Source of the DNA: Geobacillus proteiniphilus
GTDB taxonomy: Bacteria; Bacillota; Bacilli; Bacillales; Anoxybacillaceae
DNA length: 64,000 bases
Assembly (NCBI RefSeq): GCF_001908025.1
Contig: NZ_MQMG01000003.1
Location: 54,811-118,810, forward strand
Direction: 5' to 3'
The first letter of the stretch is position 1, and each line of letters starts with the position of its first letter. The notes beneath the pieces were generated by a model. It saw only the letters and a list, made by a program, of their open reading frames with translations, searched no databases and was not told the origin of the DNA. The position numbers were made by a program, and so were the translations under genes. Shown here piece after piece: positions 10,477 through 19,032 of the stretch.

Positions 10477-11431
10477 ATTGTTGTATAAACACGGCACCTT
10501 GTTGGCCATTCTTGCCGTTATCGCCTACTTCGGCATCACGCAAGACCGATTTTTTACGTATGAAAACTTCAGTGACATTTTGCGGTCCATTTCGATCGTG
10601 ACGCTCGTGGCGATCGGCATTACGTTTTCGCTCATCGTCGATGGCTTCGATTTGTCCGTCGGCTCGACGGTGAGCCTAGCAACGATCGCGAGCGCAGCGG
10701 CGCTCGTTTTATATCGCCAAGAAATTTTCGTCACCTTGCTCGTGCCGCTGTTGCTCGGCATTGCCGTTGGGCTTTTGAACTCGCTATTGATCGTCAAATT
10801 CAAGCTGCCGGACTTGCTCGCGACGTTGGCGACGATGTACGCCATTAACGGCGTGCAGCTCACCTATACGAAAGGGTTTTCGATCTACAACGACATGCCG
10901 CTGCCCGATGGCGGCACGGCGCCGGGCAAATTCATTCCTTCCTTTTTATTTATCGGCCAAGGAGAGCTGTTCGGCGTGCCGTTTTCTGTCTTGCTTATGC
11001 TGTTTGTCGTCATTGCCGCTCATCTGTTTTTAACGTACACGAAACCCGGCCGCCTCTTTTATTTGACCGGGGAAAACCGCGAGGCGGCAAGGCTCTCAGG
11101 CATCCCGGTCAACCGCTATCGGACATATGCATACGTCATCAGCGGGTTTTTTGCGGCCTTAGGCGGCATCGTCCTTGCCTCGCGCATCGGCACCGGGCAA
11201 GTGTCGGCCGGCGCCTCGCTTTTAATGGACAGCGTCGCCGCCGCCTACATCGGCTTTTCCGTCTTTGGCGCCGGCAAGCCGAACGTCATCGGCACATTGT
11301 TCGGCTCGATTTTAATGGGCGTGTTGCTGAACGGCTTGACGATGATGAACGTTCCGTATTACGCCCAAGACATTATAAAAGGCGCCATTTTAGTCGGCGC
11401 CCTCGCCTTGTCGCATTGGCAAAAAAAATAA
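10418..11431 (+). CDS. Sugar ABC transporter permease (RbsC type)
   Basis: A 337-residue permease of the branched-chain/ribose (BPD_transp_2) family with about nine or ten hydrophobic segments. Marks are IVDGFDLSVGSTVSLA, the RLSGIPVNRYRTYAYVISG coupling loop and the C-terminal FGSILMGVLLNGLTMMNVP. The start ATG follows GGAGGTGAGATCC and lies inside the end of the ATPase gene (59-bp overlap). It completes a binding protein-ATPase-permease importer co-transcribed with mtnK-mtnA. One permease gene implies a homodimer. Confidence 0.9.
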   Translation: MSQPAVSATPSKKTAPSILELLYKHGTLLAILAVIAYFGITQDRFFTYENFSDILRSISIVTLVAIGITFSLIVDGFDLSVGSTVSLATIASAAALVLYRQEIFVTLLVPLLLGIAVGLLNSLLIVKFKLPDLLATLATMYAINGVQLTYTKGFSIYNDMPLPDGGTAPGKFIPSFLFIGQGELFGVPFSVLLMLFVVIAAHLFLTYTKPGRLFYLTGENREAARLSGIPVNRYRTYAYVISGFFAALGGIVLASRIGTGQVSAGASLLMDSVAAAYIGFSVFGAGKPNVIGTLFGSILMGVLLNGLTMMNVPYYAQDIIKGAILVGALALSHWQKK

Positions 11432-11485
11432 CGCCCGATCTCCGCCCCCGTGGATGTCGCCCCCGGGGGCAGACGCGTTTTTCTA
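11427..11485 (+). terminator. Terminator of the mtnK-mtnA-ABC operon
   Basis: An outer stem AACGC/GCGTT encloses an inner CCCCCG/CGGGGG stem, and a run of five T follows. It lies directly after the permease stop and before the convergent ogt gene. Confidence 0.6.
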
Positions 11486-11518
11486 GGCAAGCGGCTAGGC
11501 ACTTTCCTTCCCGCCTGC

Positions 11519-12097
11519 TCAACGCAGCGTCTGTGTCTTTCCTCGTCTGCACGCAACGCCGCCCGAACCGATGCCTGTTCCGCGAACTGAAAAGCAACCG
11601 CCTCTCTGCTTGTAGCGCCGCTCAAGCTCCAACAGCTTCGCCTTCACATCGGTGCGGCTTCCGGCATAGCCAATGAGAGCGCCGTTTTTGCCGACAACAC
11701 GGTGGCACGGAACGAGAATCGACAGTTCATTCGCCCGGTTTGCCTGGCCGACGGCGCGCACCGCTTTCGGGCGGCCGATTTGCGCGGCGATGTCAGCGTA
11801 TGTCGCCGTCTCGCCATACGGGATGCGGCAAAGCGCCGCCCACACCTCTTCTTGGAAGGCTGTTCCCTTCCACTTCAGCGGCAAGTCAAATGCTTGGCGT
11901 CGACCGTGGAAATACTCATCCAGCTGCCTAAGCGCGCGTTCAAGAAGCGGCGACTGGCTTTTGACAGCCGGATGTTCGCCGGCGAACGCGCGCCATTCTT
12001 CTGGAAACAGCTCGACTTTGACAATCGCGTCGCCGTCGGAGGCGATGTAAATGTCGCCGAGCAGCTCTGAGCGGTATACTGCATATTCAATCGTCAT
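11519..12097 (-). CDS. ogt: Methylated-DNA-protein-cysteine methyltransferase
   Basis: A 192-residue O6-alkylguanine-DNA alkyltransferase that removes alkyl groups from guanine onto its own cysteine. The active site is LVPCHRVVGKNGALIGYAG, with the acceptor Cys in PCHR, and the helix-turn-helix region is AVGQANRANE. The start ATG (MTIEYAVYRS) overlaps the upstream kinase stop by 11 bases, so translation is probably coupled. The C-terminus after about residue 165 is a low-similarity basic tail (RRYKQRGGCFSVRG) longer than usual. The kinE-ogt-mtn order matches B. subtilis. Confidence 0.93.
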   Translation of the reverse strand: MTIEYAVYRSELLGDIYIASDGDAIVKVELFPEEWRAFAGEHPAVKSQSPLLERALRQLDEYFHGRRQAFDLPLKWKGTAFQEEVWAALCRIPYGETATYADIAAQIGRPKAVRAVGQANRANELSILVPCHRVVGKNGALIGYAGSRTDVKAKLLELERRYKQRGGCFSVRGTGIGSGGVACRRGKTQTLR

Positions 12098-14303
12098 CGT
12101 CGTCCTCTCTTTCCATTCGTTCGATCGGCAGCGTGATATGGAACGTCGTGCCGACGCCGACTTCGCTTTCCACTTCAATTTTCCCTTGGTGCTCTTCTAT
12201 GATTTTATAGCTGACCATCAAGCCGAGGCCGGTGCCGCGTTCTTTCGTCGTATAAAACGGCTCGCCAAGCTTTTTGATTTTATCTTTTGGAATGCCGCAT
12301 CCTTGGTCGGTGATGGAGATGCGCACATAGCACCCGGCGCGGGTGATGCGCACCGTAATGTCCCCGCCTTTTGGCATCACTTCGATGGCGTTTTTCAAAA
12401 TATTGATGAACACTTGCTTCAGCTGGTTCGGCTCGCAATACACCGGCGGCAGCCCGCGCTCGAAGTCGGCGATGATTTGCACGTTGTGCATCATCGCTTG
12501 GGCGCTGATCAAATCGATCGTATCTTGCATAATTTTGCAGATATCATTTTGTTTGTACTGCACCGCCTGGGGCTTCGCTAGGACAAGAAACTCGGTGATG
12601 ATCGACTCAATCCGCTTCAATTCCGACATAATGACATTAAAATACATCGAATAGTCGCCGTCAATGCTTCCTTGCAACAGCTGAATGAAGCCCTTTAGCG
12701 CCGTCATCGGATTGCGGATTTCATGGGCGATGCCGGCAGCCAATTCCCCGACGACGTTGAGCGTATCCGACTTGCGCAGCTGCAGCTCCATCTCCTTGCG
12801 CTCGGTCACATCGCGCAGCATCATCATCCCGACGCCGGGAATCACTTCCTTTTTCAGTGAAAACTCAATAATTCTCCCTTTTCCCTCGTCGAAAAATTCG
12901 ACCTCGCCGCTCGCTTCGCCGGTGCGTTGGCATTGTTGAAGCAGCTTATTGAGCTGGCGGCGCGCCCGCTCCGGAACGAGCTCGACCACCATCCGGCCAA
13001 GCAGCGCCTCCTTTTCGGCGGAAAAAATGCCGCAGACAACCGGATTGGCGTCGATGATCCGATGCTGCGCATCCCAAAGCAAAATGCCATCCATCGCATG
13101 ATCGAAAATGCTCCGGAACTTTTGCTCGCTTTCGCGCAGCTCGCGCTCGATTTTCCGCCGCTCGCTCACATTGCGGAAAATCGTCAGGTGGTACCCGTCG
13201 ATCGCTCCTTTTTTCATTGTGAACTCGAGCTGCTTATCCTCACCGTTCGGCATATGAAACGTCAGCTCGTCACGGATTTCCCCTTTGCGGCGGAACTCGC
13301 TGAAAATGCGTTTCACCTTTTCGTCCCCATAGTCGACAAAATCAAACAAATTGCGGCGCACAAGCAAATTCAAGGGCAGCTCAAACGTCCGGCTCGCCGC
13401 CGGATTGGCGTTCAATATGTAGCCAAAATCGTCCCAAATGAGGATCGCCTCATGCGCTTGTTCGAAAATAGCCCGGAACCGTTCTTCGCTTTTTTGCAAC
13501 TTGATTTCCATATTTTTTCTTTCTGTCACATCGCGCATAATGGCCATGTAAAACCCGCTATAGACGTTGGAAGTCGCCGTCAGCTCAAACATTTTCACCG
13601 TTCCGTCCGGGCGGACAAGCGACAACTCGCCTTTGGCCGTTCCCTTTTCTTTCACTTCCGCGAGCAGCCGAGCGAACTCATTGGCGCATTCGCGGGCGAC
13701 GAACTGCTGAAACGACAAATTGAGCAGTTTGCCTTTTTCCAAGTTCAAGCTCATCGAAAACGCCGGATTGACATCGATAAACCGCCCAAATTCATCGAAA
13801 ATGACGATGCCGTCAACGGCGCGGTTGAATACGTCGCGAAACAAAAACTCATGAATGATGCGTTCGCGCTCAAGCGCCTTATGGGCTGAGATGTCGCGCA
13901 TCATGACAAGGTCAAATTCGTCGAACACATCCTTTTTCATCGAAAATTCCACATGCTTCACTTTGCCGTCCGGCAGCTTGATGAGCAGTTCATCGCTGAA
14001 CGAACCGAACTTTTGCAGCATCGAGCGCTGAAACAGCAAAATATCGGGCGGCACGAGTTCGAGGAACGAAGAAAACGAATGGCCGATCAACGAAAACTTA
14101 TCCATCTCAAACAGCTTGCACGCCGCTTCGTTCACATCGACAAATTCACCGTTTTTATTTAAAATAACGATCGCATCGAGCGACCGCTCGAAAATGACCG
14201 AATAGCTGTTCAACCGCTCTTTTAGCCGCCGATTTTCCTCTTCAAGCAACCGCACATCCGGCGATGCATTTTGTTCTTCCCGAGGAGAAAGGCTTTGGGC
14301 CAT
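12087..14303 (-). CDS. kinE: Four-PAS sporulation-type sensor histidine kinase (KinE-like)
   Basis: A 738-residue soluble kinase with four consecutive PAS domains (about residues 25-140, 150-265, 280-395 and 400-515), then a HisKA dimerisation domain with the phospho-acceptor His in GIAHEIRNPMTALKG and a HATPase_c domain with N box INILKNAIEVMP, G1 TDQGCGIPKDK and G2 GTGLGL. No membrane segment is visible. By position next to ogt and mtn it corresponds to B. subtilis kinE, which feeds the Spo0F phosphorelay. The ATG at 14303 (MAQSLSP) has the best spacing from AAGGAG. The phosphorelay role is inferred from synteny. Confidence 0.88.
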   Translation of the reverse strand: MAQSLSPREEQNASPDVRLLEEENRRLKERLNSYSVIFERSLDAIVILNKNGEFVDVNEAACKLFEMDKFSLIGHSFSSFLELVPPDILLFQRSMLQKFGSFSDELLIKLPDGKVKHVEFSMKKDVFDEFDLVMMRDISAHKALERERIIHEFLFRDVFNRAVDGIVIFDEFGRFIDVNPAFSMSLNLEKGKLLNLSFQQFVARECANEFARLLAEVKEKGTAKGELSLVRPDGTVKMFELTATSNVYSGFYMAIMRDVTERKNMEIKLQKSEERFRAIFEQAHEAILIWDDFGYILNANPAASRTFELPLNLLVRRNLFDFVDYGDEKVKRIFSEFRRKGEIRDELTFHMPNGEDKQLEFTMKKGAIDGYHLTIFRNVSERRKIERELRESEQKFRSIFDHAMDGILLWDAQHRIIDANPVVCGIFSAEKEALLGRMVVELVPERARRQLNKLLQQCQRTGEASGEVEFFDEGKGRIIEFSLKKEVIPGVGMMMLRDVTERKEMELQLRKSDTLNVVGELAAGIAHEIRNPMTALKGFIQLLQGSIDGDYSMYFNVIMSELKRIESIITEFLVLAKPQAVQYKQNDICKIMQDTIDLISAQAMMHNVQIIADFERGLPPVYCEPNQLKQVFINILKNAIEVMPKGGDITVRITRAGCYVRISITDQGCGIPKDKIKKLGEPFYTTKERGTGLGLMVSYKIIEEHQGKIEVESEVGVGTTFHITLPIERMEREDDDDD

Positions 14304-14747
14304 ATCCATCTCTCCTTGTCTATTCAAACCATATCAACTAAATATATATTCGCTATGGAAAAATTTACTCCTCCTTTAATTCACGAAGATTTTCGAAAAA
14401 TCTTTTCCGCAATGTTCGACAAGTTTTTTTGCTTCTTTGTTTGGCTAAACTGCATTATAATAATAAGGTTAGTATGAATCATAGATGCAGCGAAAAAGGG
14501 CAACAGATCCTTGACGAAAAAACAACTTTGTCTATTTTCTCGGCTGACAAAACCAAACCTGTAACTTTCCTCCGTCGCGCCAAGAAGCGATGGAAGATCG
14601 AACAATCACCCACTTTACGCCCTATGCGTCGGTCAGGAAGCGTTGTTGCTCACCCGCCCGACAGTCAATCAAAGGCCGATTGGCTCTGTAAAAGCTGCAA
14701 ATGAAAAAGTTTCAAATTGCATCTATCAGCAAAGGGGTTTTGCTGCG
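14304..14747. other. Divergent intergenic region between kinE and the radical SAM gene
   Basis: 444 bases without a convincing gene. It holds a 17-bp palindrome at 14387-14403 (AGATTTT-CGA-AAAATCT) upstream of the kinase, and a possible rightward promoter with TATAAT at 14455-14460 preceded 17 bases earlier by TTCTTT. Short ORFs here have no ribosome binding site or family features. Confidence 0.4.
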
Positions 14748-16520
14748 ATGAACATCGTCTGTACAACATTAAACGCGAAATACATTCATATGAATTTGGC
14801 CATCCGCTATTTAAAAGCATACGCACAGCCAGAGTTTGACGTCAAGCTCGTTGAATATACGATCAAAGACCCGGTGCTGAACATTGTGACGGATTTGTAC
14901 CAACGCCGTCCGGATGTCGTCGGTTTCAGCTGCTACATTTGGAATATTGAAGAGACGATCAAAGTCGTTAAGCTGTTGAAAAAAGCAGCTCCGGACGTCA
15001 TCATCGTCGCTGGCGGCCCGGAAGTGTCGTACGATGTGCGCGAATGGATGGAACAAGTGCCGGAGTTTGATTTTATCGTCATCGGTGAAGGAGAAGAAAC
15101 GTTTAAACAGCTGCTCTTTGCCTTAGAAGGCCGCAAAGAAGTGGCTGATGTCGCGGGGCTGGCGTTTCGCGATGGAGACCGCATCGTCATGAATCCACAA
15201 CGGAACAAGCTCCGCCTTGCTGATATGCCGTCGCCGTTTCGCTTTCCGGAAGACATCCCACATCTTCCGAACCGGATCATCTATGTGGAGACAAGCCGCG
15301 GCTGCCCGTTCAGCTGCCAATTTTGCCTGTCCTCGATTGAAGTAGGTGTCCGCTATTTTGACCGTGAAAAAATTAAGGATGATTTGCGCTATTTAATGAA
15401 GCACGGAGCGCGGACGATCAAGTTCGTCGACCGGACGTTCAACATCAGCCGCAGCTATGCAATGGACATGTTTCGCTTTTTAATTGACGAACATGTACCG
15501 GGAACGGTATTTCAGTTTGAAATTACCGCCGACATTATGCGCCCGGAGGTCATCGAGTTTTTAAACAAGGAGGCGCCGCCCGGGCTGTTCCGCTTTGAAA
15601 TCGGCGTCCAGTCGACAAACGACGAAGTGAACCGTCTCATTATGCGCAAGCAAAACTTCGCCAAGCTGGCGCGAACGGTGACGATGATTAAAGAAGGCGG
15701 GAAAATCGCCCAGCATTTGGATTTGATCGCCGGTCTGCCCGAAGAAGACTACAACTCGTTCCGAAAGACGTTTAACGACGTGTTCGCCCTTCGCCCGGAA
15801 GAACTGCAGCTTGGCTTTTTGAAACTGCTGCGCGGCACTGGGCTGCGCCTGCGCGCCGAGGAGTACGGCTATGTGTATATGGACCATGCGCCATACGAAG
15901 TGCTCGCCAACAACGTCTTGTCGTTTGATGACGTCATCCGCATCAAGCAAGTGGAAGACGTGCTCGAAAAGTATTGGAACGCCCATCGAATGGACGAAAC
16001 GATCGAGTACTTGGTGACCGATGTGTTCCCATCGCCGTTTGACTTTTTCCAGCAGTTTGGCGCGTATTGGGATGAGCGCGGCTGGGCGCGCATCGGCCAT
16101 CAGCTTGAGGATTTATTCCGCCGCTTGCATGAGTTTTTACGTACGTGTGCGTCAGATGCCTTGCCTGTCGCCGAATCGCTCATGAAATACGACTACTTGC
16201 GTGGACAAAAGCATAAGCCGCGCAAGCCGTGGTGGGAAGAAAAAACGGAGAAAACGACGCGCACGACCGTCTACCGCGCGCTGCTTGAGCGCCCCGAGGC
16301 GCTTGGGGAGGACTTTGCCGCCCTCGGGCTCGGGGAAAAGGAATTGTTTAAACATACGGTCGTTGAAATCGTGCCGGTCGATGTCGGCCGCTATATCGCC
16401 GCGAAGCAGCTCTCGTTTGCGCCAACGGCCATCGTCGCCTATTTCGACCCGTCTGGCACAGGAGCTACGGTCTTTTCTGCACCGCTTTCCACCCTGTTCA
16501 CGTCATCCGCATCGGCTTGA
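14748..16520 (+). CDS. B12-binding-domain radical SAM protein
   Basis: A 590-residue protein with an N-terminal cobalamin-binding fold (about residues 1-140: NAKYIHMNLAIRYL, VVGFSCYIWNIEETI, VAGGPEVSYD) and a radical SAM barrel with the [4Fe-4S] motif RGCPFSCQFCLSS at about residue 182, followed by a C-terminal DUF4080 region. The B12 domain lacks the classical DxHxxG, as is common in this group. The chosen ATG follows AAAGGGG, and the upstream extension is intergenic sequence. No partner gene is nearby, so the substrate is unknown; B12-type radical SAM enzymes often methylate or rearrange. Confidence 0.85.
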   Translation: MNIVCTTLNAKYIHMNLAIRYLKAYAQPEFDVKLVEYTIKDPVLNIVTDLYQRRPDVVGFSCYIWNIEETIKVVKLLKKAAPDVIIVAGGPEVSYDVREWMEQVPEFDFIVIGEGEETFKQLLFALEGRKEVADVAGLAFRDGDRIVMNPQRNKLRLADMPSPFRFPEDIPHLPNRIIYVETSRGCPFSCQFCLSSIEVGVRYFDREKIKDDLRYLMKHGARTIKFVDRTFNISRSYAMDMFRFLIDEHVPGTVFQFEITADIMRPEVIEFLNKEAPPGLFRFEIGVQSTNDEVNRLIMRKQNFAKLARTVTMIKEGGKIAQHLDLIAGLPEEDYNSFRKTFNDVFALRPEELQLGFLKLLRGTGLRLRAEEYGYVYMDHAPYEVLANNVLSFDDVIRIKQVEDVLEKYWNAHRMDETIEYLVTDVFPSPFDFFQQFGAYWDERGWARIGHQLEDLFRRLHEFLRTCASDALPVAESLMKYDYLRGQKHKPRKPWWEEKTEKTTRTTVYRALLERPEALGEDFAALGLGEKELFKHTVVEIVPVDVGRYIAAKQLSFAPTAIVAYFDPSGTGATVFSAPLSTLFTSSASA

Positions 16521-16531
16521 ACGCCCAAGCG

Positions 16532-16563
16532 AAAAAGAGCGCTGTTTCCAGCGCTCTTCTTTG
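16532..16563. terminator. Bidirectional terminator
   Basis: A perfect stem AAGAGCGCTG-TTTC-CAGCGCTCTT follows the radical SAM gene and precedes the convergent micro-gene operon. T-rich DNA on one side and A-rich on the other allow termination in both directions. Confidence 0.75.
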
Positions 16564-16599
16564 TCCGCCCACCGATCCAATCCCATCAAAACGGCGGCC

Positions 16600-16752
16600 T
16601 CACCGCGGCGGCTCTTTTTGTTTTGTCTCCTTCTCCTTTGCTTGCTTTTGCTCCTCGATCAGCCAAAACGGCTGATAAGCAGCGAAATCGCCCCATTCAA
16701 ACGCTATTTCTTCATTCGTTCGAGCGGGCCGCTCCTTATGCTCTTTACCCAT
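16600..16752 (-). CDS. Small uncharacterised protein, third of overlapping trio
   Basis: A 50-residue charged protein starting MGKEHKERPARTNEEIAFEW and ending in a Lys/Gln-rich tail (KETKQKEPPR). The ATG sits 5-10 bases after AAGGAGGCGGCG and overlaps the stop region of the preceding gene by eight bases. No family is recognised. The short central aromatic patch FAAYQPFWLI is the only hydrophobic part. The overlap pattern and the RBS argue for a real gene, probably sporulation-related from its size and charge, which is a guess. Confidence 0.55.
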   Translation of the reverse strand: MGKEHKERPARTNEEIAFEWGDFAAYQPFWLIEEQKQAKEKETKQKEPPR

Positions 16753-16912
16753 CGCCGCCTCCTTGGCGCCCTTTTTTCGAATTGCGGTTCGCGCCGCGGA
16801 TCATGTCCTCCTCGCCGGCGTATTGTGCCGCAAATTCGGTATCCGGCAAACTTTCCGTTGGCGTTTTATTGTTGTTTTTCGCTGCGTCAAATTTCACTTT
16901 TCGCTTCATCAT
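16745..16912 (-). CDS. Small uncharacterised protein, second of overlapping trio
   Basis: A 55-residue hydrophilic protein starting MMKRKVKFDAAKNNNKTP with a central ESLPDTEFAAQYAGEEDMIR and a Gly/Lys-rich C-terminus. Two adjacent ATGs follow GGAGGAG at eight to eleven bases. Its start overlaps the previous gene's stop by four bases, and its end overlaps the next gene by eight. The composition resembles small spore-associated proteins, but no named family was recognised. Confidence 0.55.
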   Translation of the reverse strand: MMKRKVKFDAAKNNNKTPTESLPDTEFAAQYAGEEDMIRGANRNSKKGRQGGGDG

Positions 16913-17064
16913 CGTTTCGTCTCCTCCTCATCAACCGTTTTCCGCTCATAAGCGACAAGCACAATTTCTTCTCCTGTTTCTTCACGCAGCCGCTGTTCGA
17001 GCTGCTGGAGTTGGCGAAGCGTCCCGTCATGAAGACGGGCGACTGGAAATGCGACGTTGGCCAC
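16909..17064 (-). CDS. Small uncharacterised protein, first of overlapping trio
   Basis: A 51-residue protein read from a GTG (product MANVAFPVARLHDGTLRQLQ...). AAGGAGG lies six bases upstream of this GTG, whereas an ATG six bases earlier directly abuts the GGAGG, so GTG is preferred. The middle is a heptad-like Leu/Gln stretch (TLRQLQQLEQRLREETGEE) that could form a short coiled coil. It heads a three-gene operon in which every junction overlaps. Function unknown. Confidence 0.55.
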   Translation of the reverse strand: MANVAFPVARLHDGTLRQLQQLEQRLREETGEEIVLVAYERKTVDEEETKR

Positions 17065-17127
17065 ACCCATCCTCCTTTCGCATTTTTTCTTATCATGCCT
17101 CGTTCAGGTGCGTTTTATCATAGTTCC

Positions 17128-17165
17128 GAAAGAAGACTCCCGCTTCAAGCAAAGCGAAGCGGGAG
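17128..17165. terminator. Hairpin downstream of the MFS gene
   Basis: Inverted repeat ACTCCCGCTTC...GAAGCGGGAGT around an AAGCAAAGC loop, between the micro-gene operon promoter region and the leftward MFS gene. The T-run is weak, so it may be a terminator or an attenuator for the downstream micro-genes. Confidence 0.45.
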
Positions 17166-17280
17166 TAGTTCACGCGTCTCCATAGCCGGTACATCTTCCG
17201 TCTGTCATCATCTGATCCAGAGGCTTTCATTCGGCAAGAAAGAGGGAAATTGAAAACGCCCCACTGTCCCATATTTCCCT

Positions 17281-18528
17281 TCATGACAGCTTTTCTCTTT
17301 GAGCGTGTTCTGGATGAATGAGCCAAACAGCCATGCTACCGGCGATCAGTGCTAGTGCGCTGAGCACCAAAAGAAGCCAACTTGCACCATTTTTCATCAG
17401 CCATGCCGCCAGCGGCGGTCCGGCAGCCACCCCGATAAATCGAAGTGAACTGTAAAATGACGTCACCGTCCCACGCTCGCTTCTCTCAATTCCTTCCGTA
17501 ATCAGCGCATCCAGGCATGGAAGCGCGGCGCCAATGCCGATGCCGGCAGCCGAAAACAACGCCATCCAAACAGAGAGAGACGGATGAAACGAAATGATGG
17601 CCAACGATGCAGCTGACAAGAGGCAACCGGCGACCGCTCCCCATTTCATCCGTTTTTTCCGGTCGCCAATCGCCTTCCCAGCGGCAAATGAGGCGAGGCA
17701 GAGCGCTCCGAGCGGGATGGCGAGCATCCATCCTTTCTTGATTCCATCAATGCGATAAACGTCTTCAAGACGGTTGGAAAGAAAAAACAAAAAGGCAAAT
17801 AACACGAGCATCAATAAACCACCGATCATAAAAACACCAACAAGCCAGCGCCCTTCACGGCGGAAAATCGCCGCCACCGCTGCGGCAAAATCCCGAAACG
17901 GCTGCGGCTGCTCCCGCCGCACCGACGCTTGGACGGACCAAATCATCAGCGCCGCTGACAGCAGACAAAAGACGGGAAACGAAAAAAACGGCAAAAACCA
18001 AACAATCCCGGCCAGCATCGCCCCGAGAATCGGGCTCAACACTTTGCCAAACGTATTCGCCGTTTCAACCACTCCCAACCAGCGGCTCGCCTCATCATCA
18101 TCCGGAAACAAATCACCAACAAGCGGCAAAACGATCGGAAACGCCCCTGCCGCCCCGAGCCCTTGCAACATGCGCCCGGCAATCATCCATCCGTACGGGT
18201 CTTCCATCCGCCAAGCGGCCCACCCGGCCAGCCCCCCGCCAGCGGCCGCCAACAAGAGGCTCGGAATGATTACCTTTTTCCTCCCGATGCGGTCGCTCAT
18301 ATAACCGGTCAGCGGAATCAATAAAATGGCGACAACGGAATACATCGTAACGAACAAACTCGATTGCAGCGGCGTAATGCCGAGCTCTCTTTCCATCACC
18401 GGCAGCACCGGGATAAGCATCGAATTGCCCAACGTCATCACAAGCGGAATTGAGGCGAGCGCAGCGACCGCCCATCCCCGCCCAGTCTGTCTTTCCGTCC
18501 GTTTTGGCAGCCGCATCGTCCATTCCAT
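17281..18528 (-). CDS. MFS transporter (multidrug-efflux type)
   Basis: A 415-residue major facilitator with about 12 membrane segments. The loop 2-3 motif A is YMSDRIGRKKVI, and motif C-like sequence follows in VVETANTFGKVLSPILGAML, which suggests a DHA1 drug:H+ antiporter. A second loop motif, AAGKAIGDRKKRMK, occurs after TM7. The start at MEWTMRLPKR follows AGGAAAGGAACC; a second ATG four codons on is also possible. It stands alone, so the substrate cannot be told. Confidence 0.82.
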   Translation of the reverse strand: MEWTMRLPKRTERQTGRGWAVAALASIPLVMTLGNSMLIPVLPVMERELGITPLQSSLFVTMYSVVAILLIPLTGYMSDRIGRKKVIIPSLLLAAAGGGLAGWAAWRMEDPYGWMIAGRMLQGLGAAGAFPIVLPLVGDLFPDDDEASRWLGVVETANTFGKVLSPILGAMLAGIVWFLPFFSFPVFCLLSAALMIWSVQASVRREQPQPFRDFAAAVAAIFRREGRWLVGVFMIGGLLMLVLFAFLFFLSNRLEDVYRIDGIKKGWMLAIPLGALCLASFAAGKAIGDRKKRMKWGAVAGCLLSAASLAIISFHPSLSVWMALFSAAGIGIGAALPCLDALITEGIERSERGTVTSFYSSLRFIGVAAGPPLAAWLMKNGASWLLLVLSALALIAGSMAVWLIHPEHAQREKLS

Positions 18529-18804
18529 CGCTTTAGGTTCCTTTCCTACTTGAGTCTATATTTCACCTAATATGATGTACGTTTTTTCGTACAGCATGCG
18601 GCTTAAAAGTGTAAATGGCCCTCACTCAAATGACTGATCGTCTGTTCTCTGCATGCATATGAGTGAGCCGAAAACAAATAGGGATGGAAGCTTGTGAATC
18701 GCGTTTTGGCTCCTCCCCCTTTAATTCCCACCAATACCTTGTGGTCCATTCGCCTATACTAATCATGCCACACCAAAATAATAATGATAAAGGAGGCAGA
18801 CACT

Positions 18805-19005
18805 ATGGCACGCGGAAGCAACAAACTGCTTGTTCCAGGCATCGAACAAGCGTTGGAACAAATTAAGTACGAAATCGCCCAAGAGTTTGGCGTACAGCTC
18901 GGGGCTGGCACGGTTTCGCGCGCCAACGGCTCCGTCGGCGGAGAAATTACGAAACGGCTTGTCGCCCAAGCGCAAAGCGAGCTGGCAGGCCGAAAAACGG
19001 AATAA
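18805..19005 (+). CDS. Alpha/beta-type small acid-soluble spore protein
   Basis: A 66-residue SASP that coats and protects spore DNA and is degraded at germination. Both family signatures are present: the GPR protease site region [16 protein letters not shown] and the DNA-binding [26 protein letters not shown] precedes the ATG. Upstream, CTATACTAA at about 18761 resembles a forespore (sigma-G) -10 element, weakly. Its place beside rsgI matches sspD in B. subtilis, although the exact paralogue name is not certain. Confidence 0.93.
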   Translation: MARGSNKLLVPGIEQALEQIKYEIAQEFGVQLGAGTVSRANGSVGGEITKRLVAQAQSELAGRKTE

Positions 19006-19032
19006 AGCCGAGCGGAATCACTCGGCTTTTTT
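19002..19032 (+). terminator. Terminator of the SASP gene
   Basis: Stem AAGCCGAG-CGGAATCA-CTCGGCTT followed by TTTT. It overlaps the last codons of the convergent rsgI gene. Confidence 0.85.
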
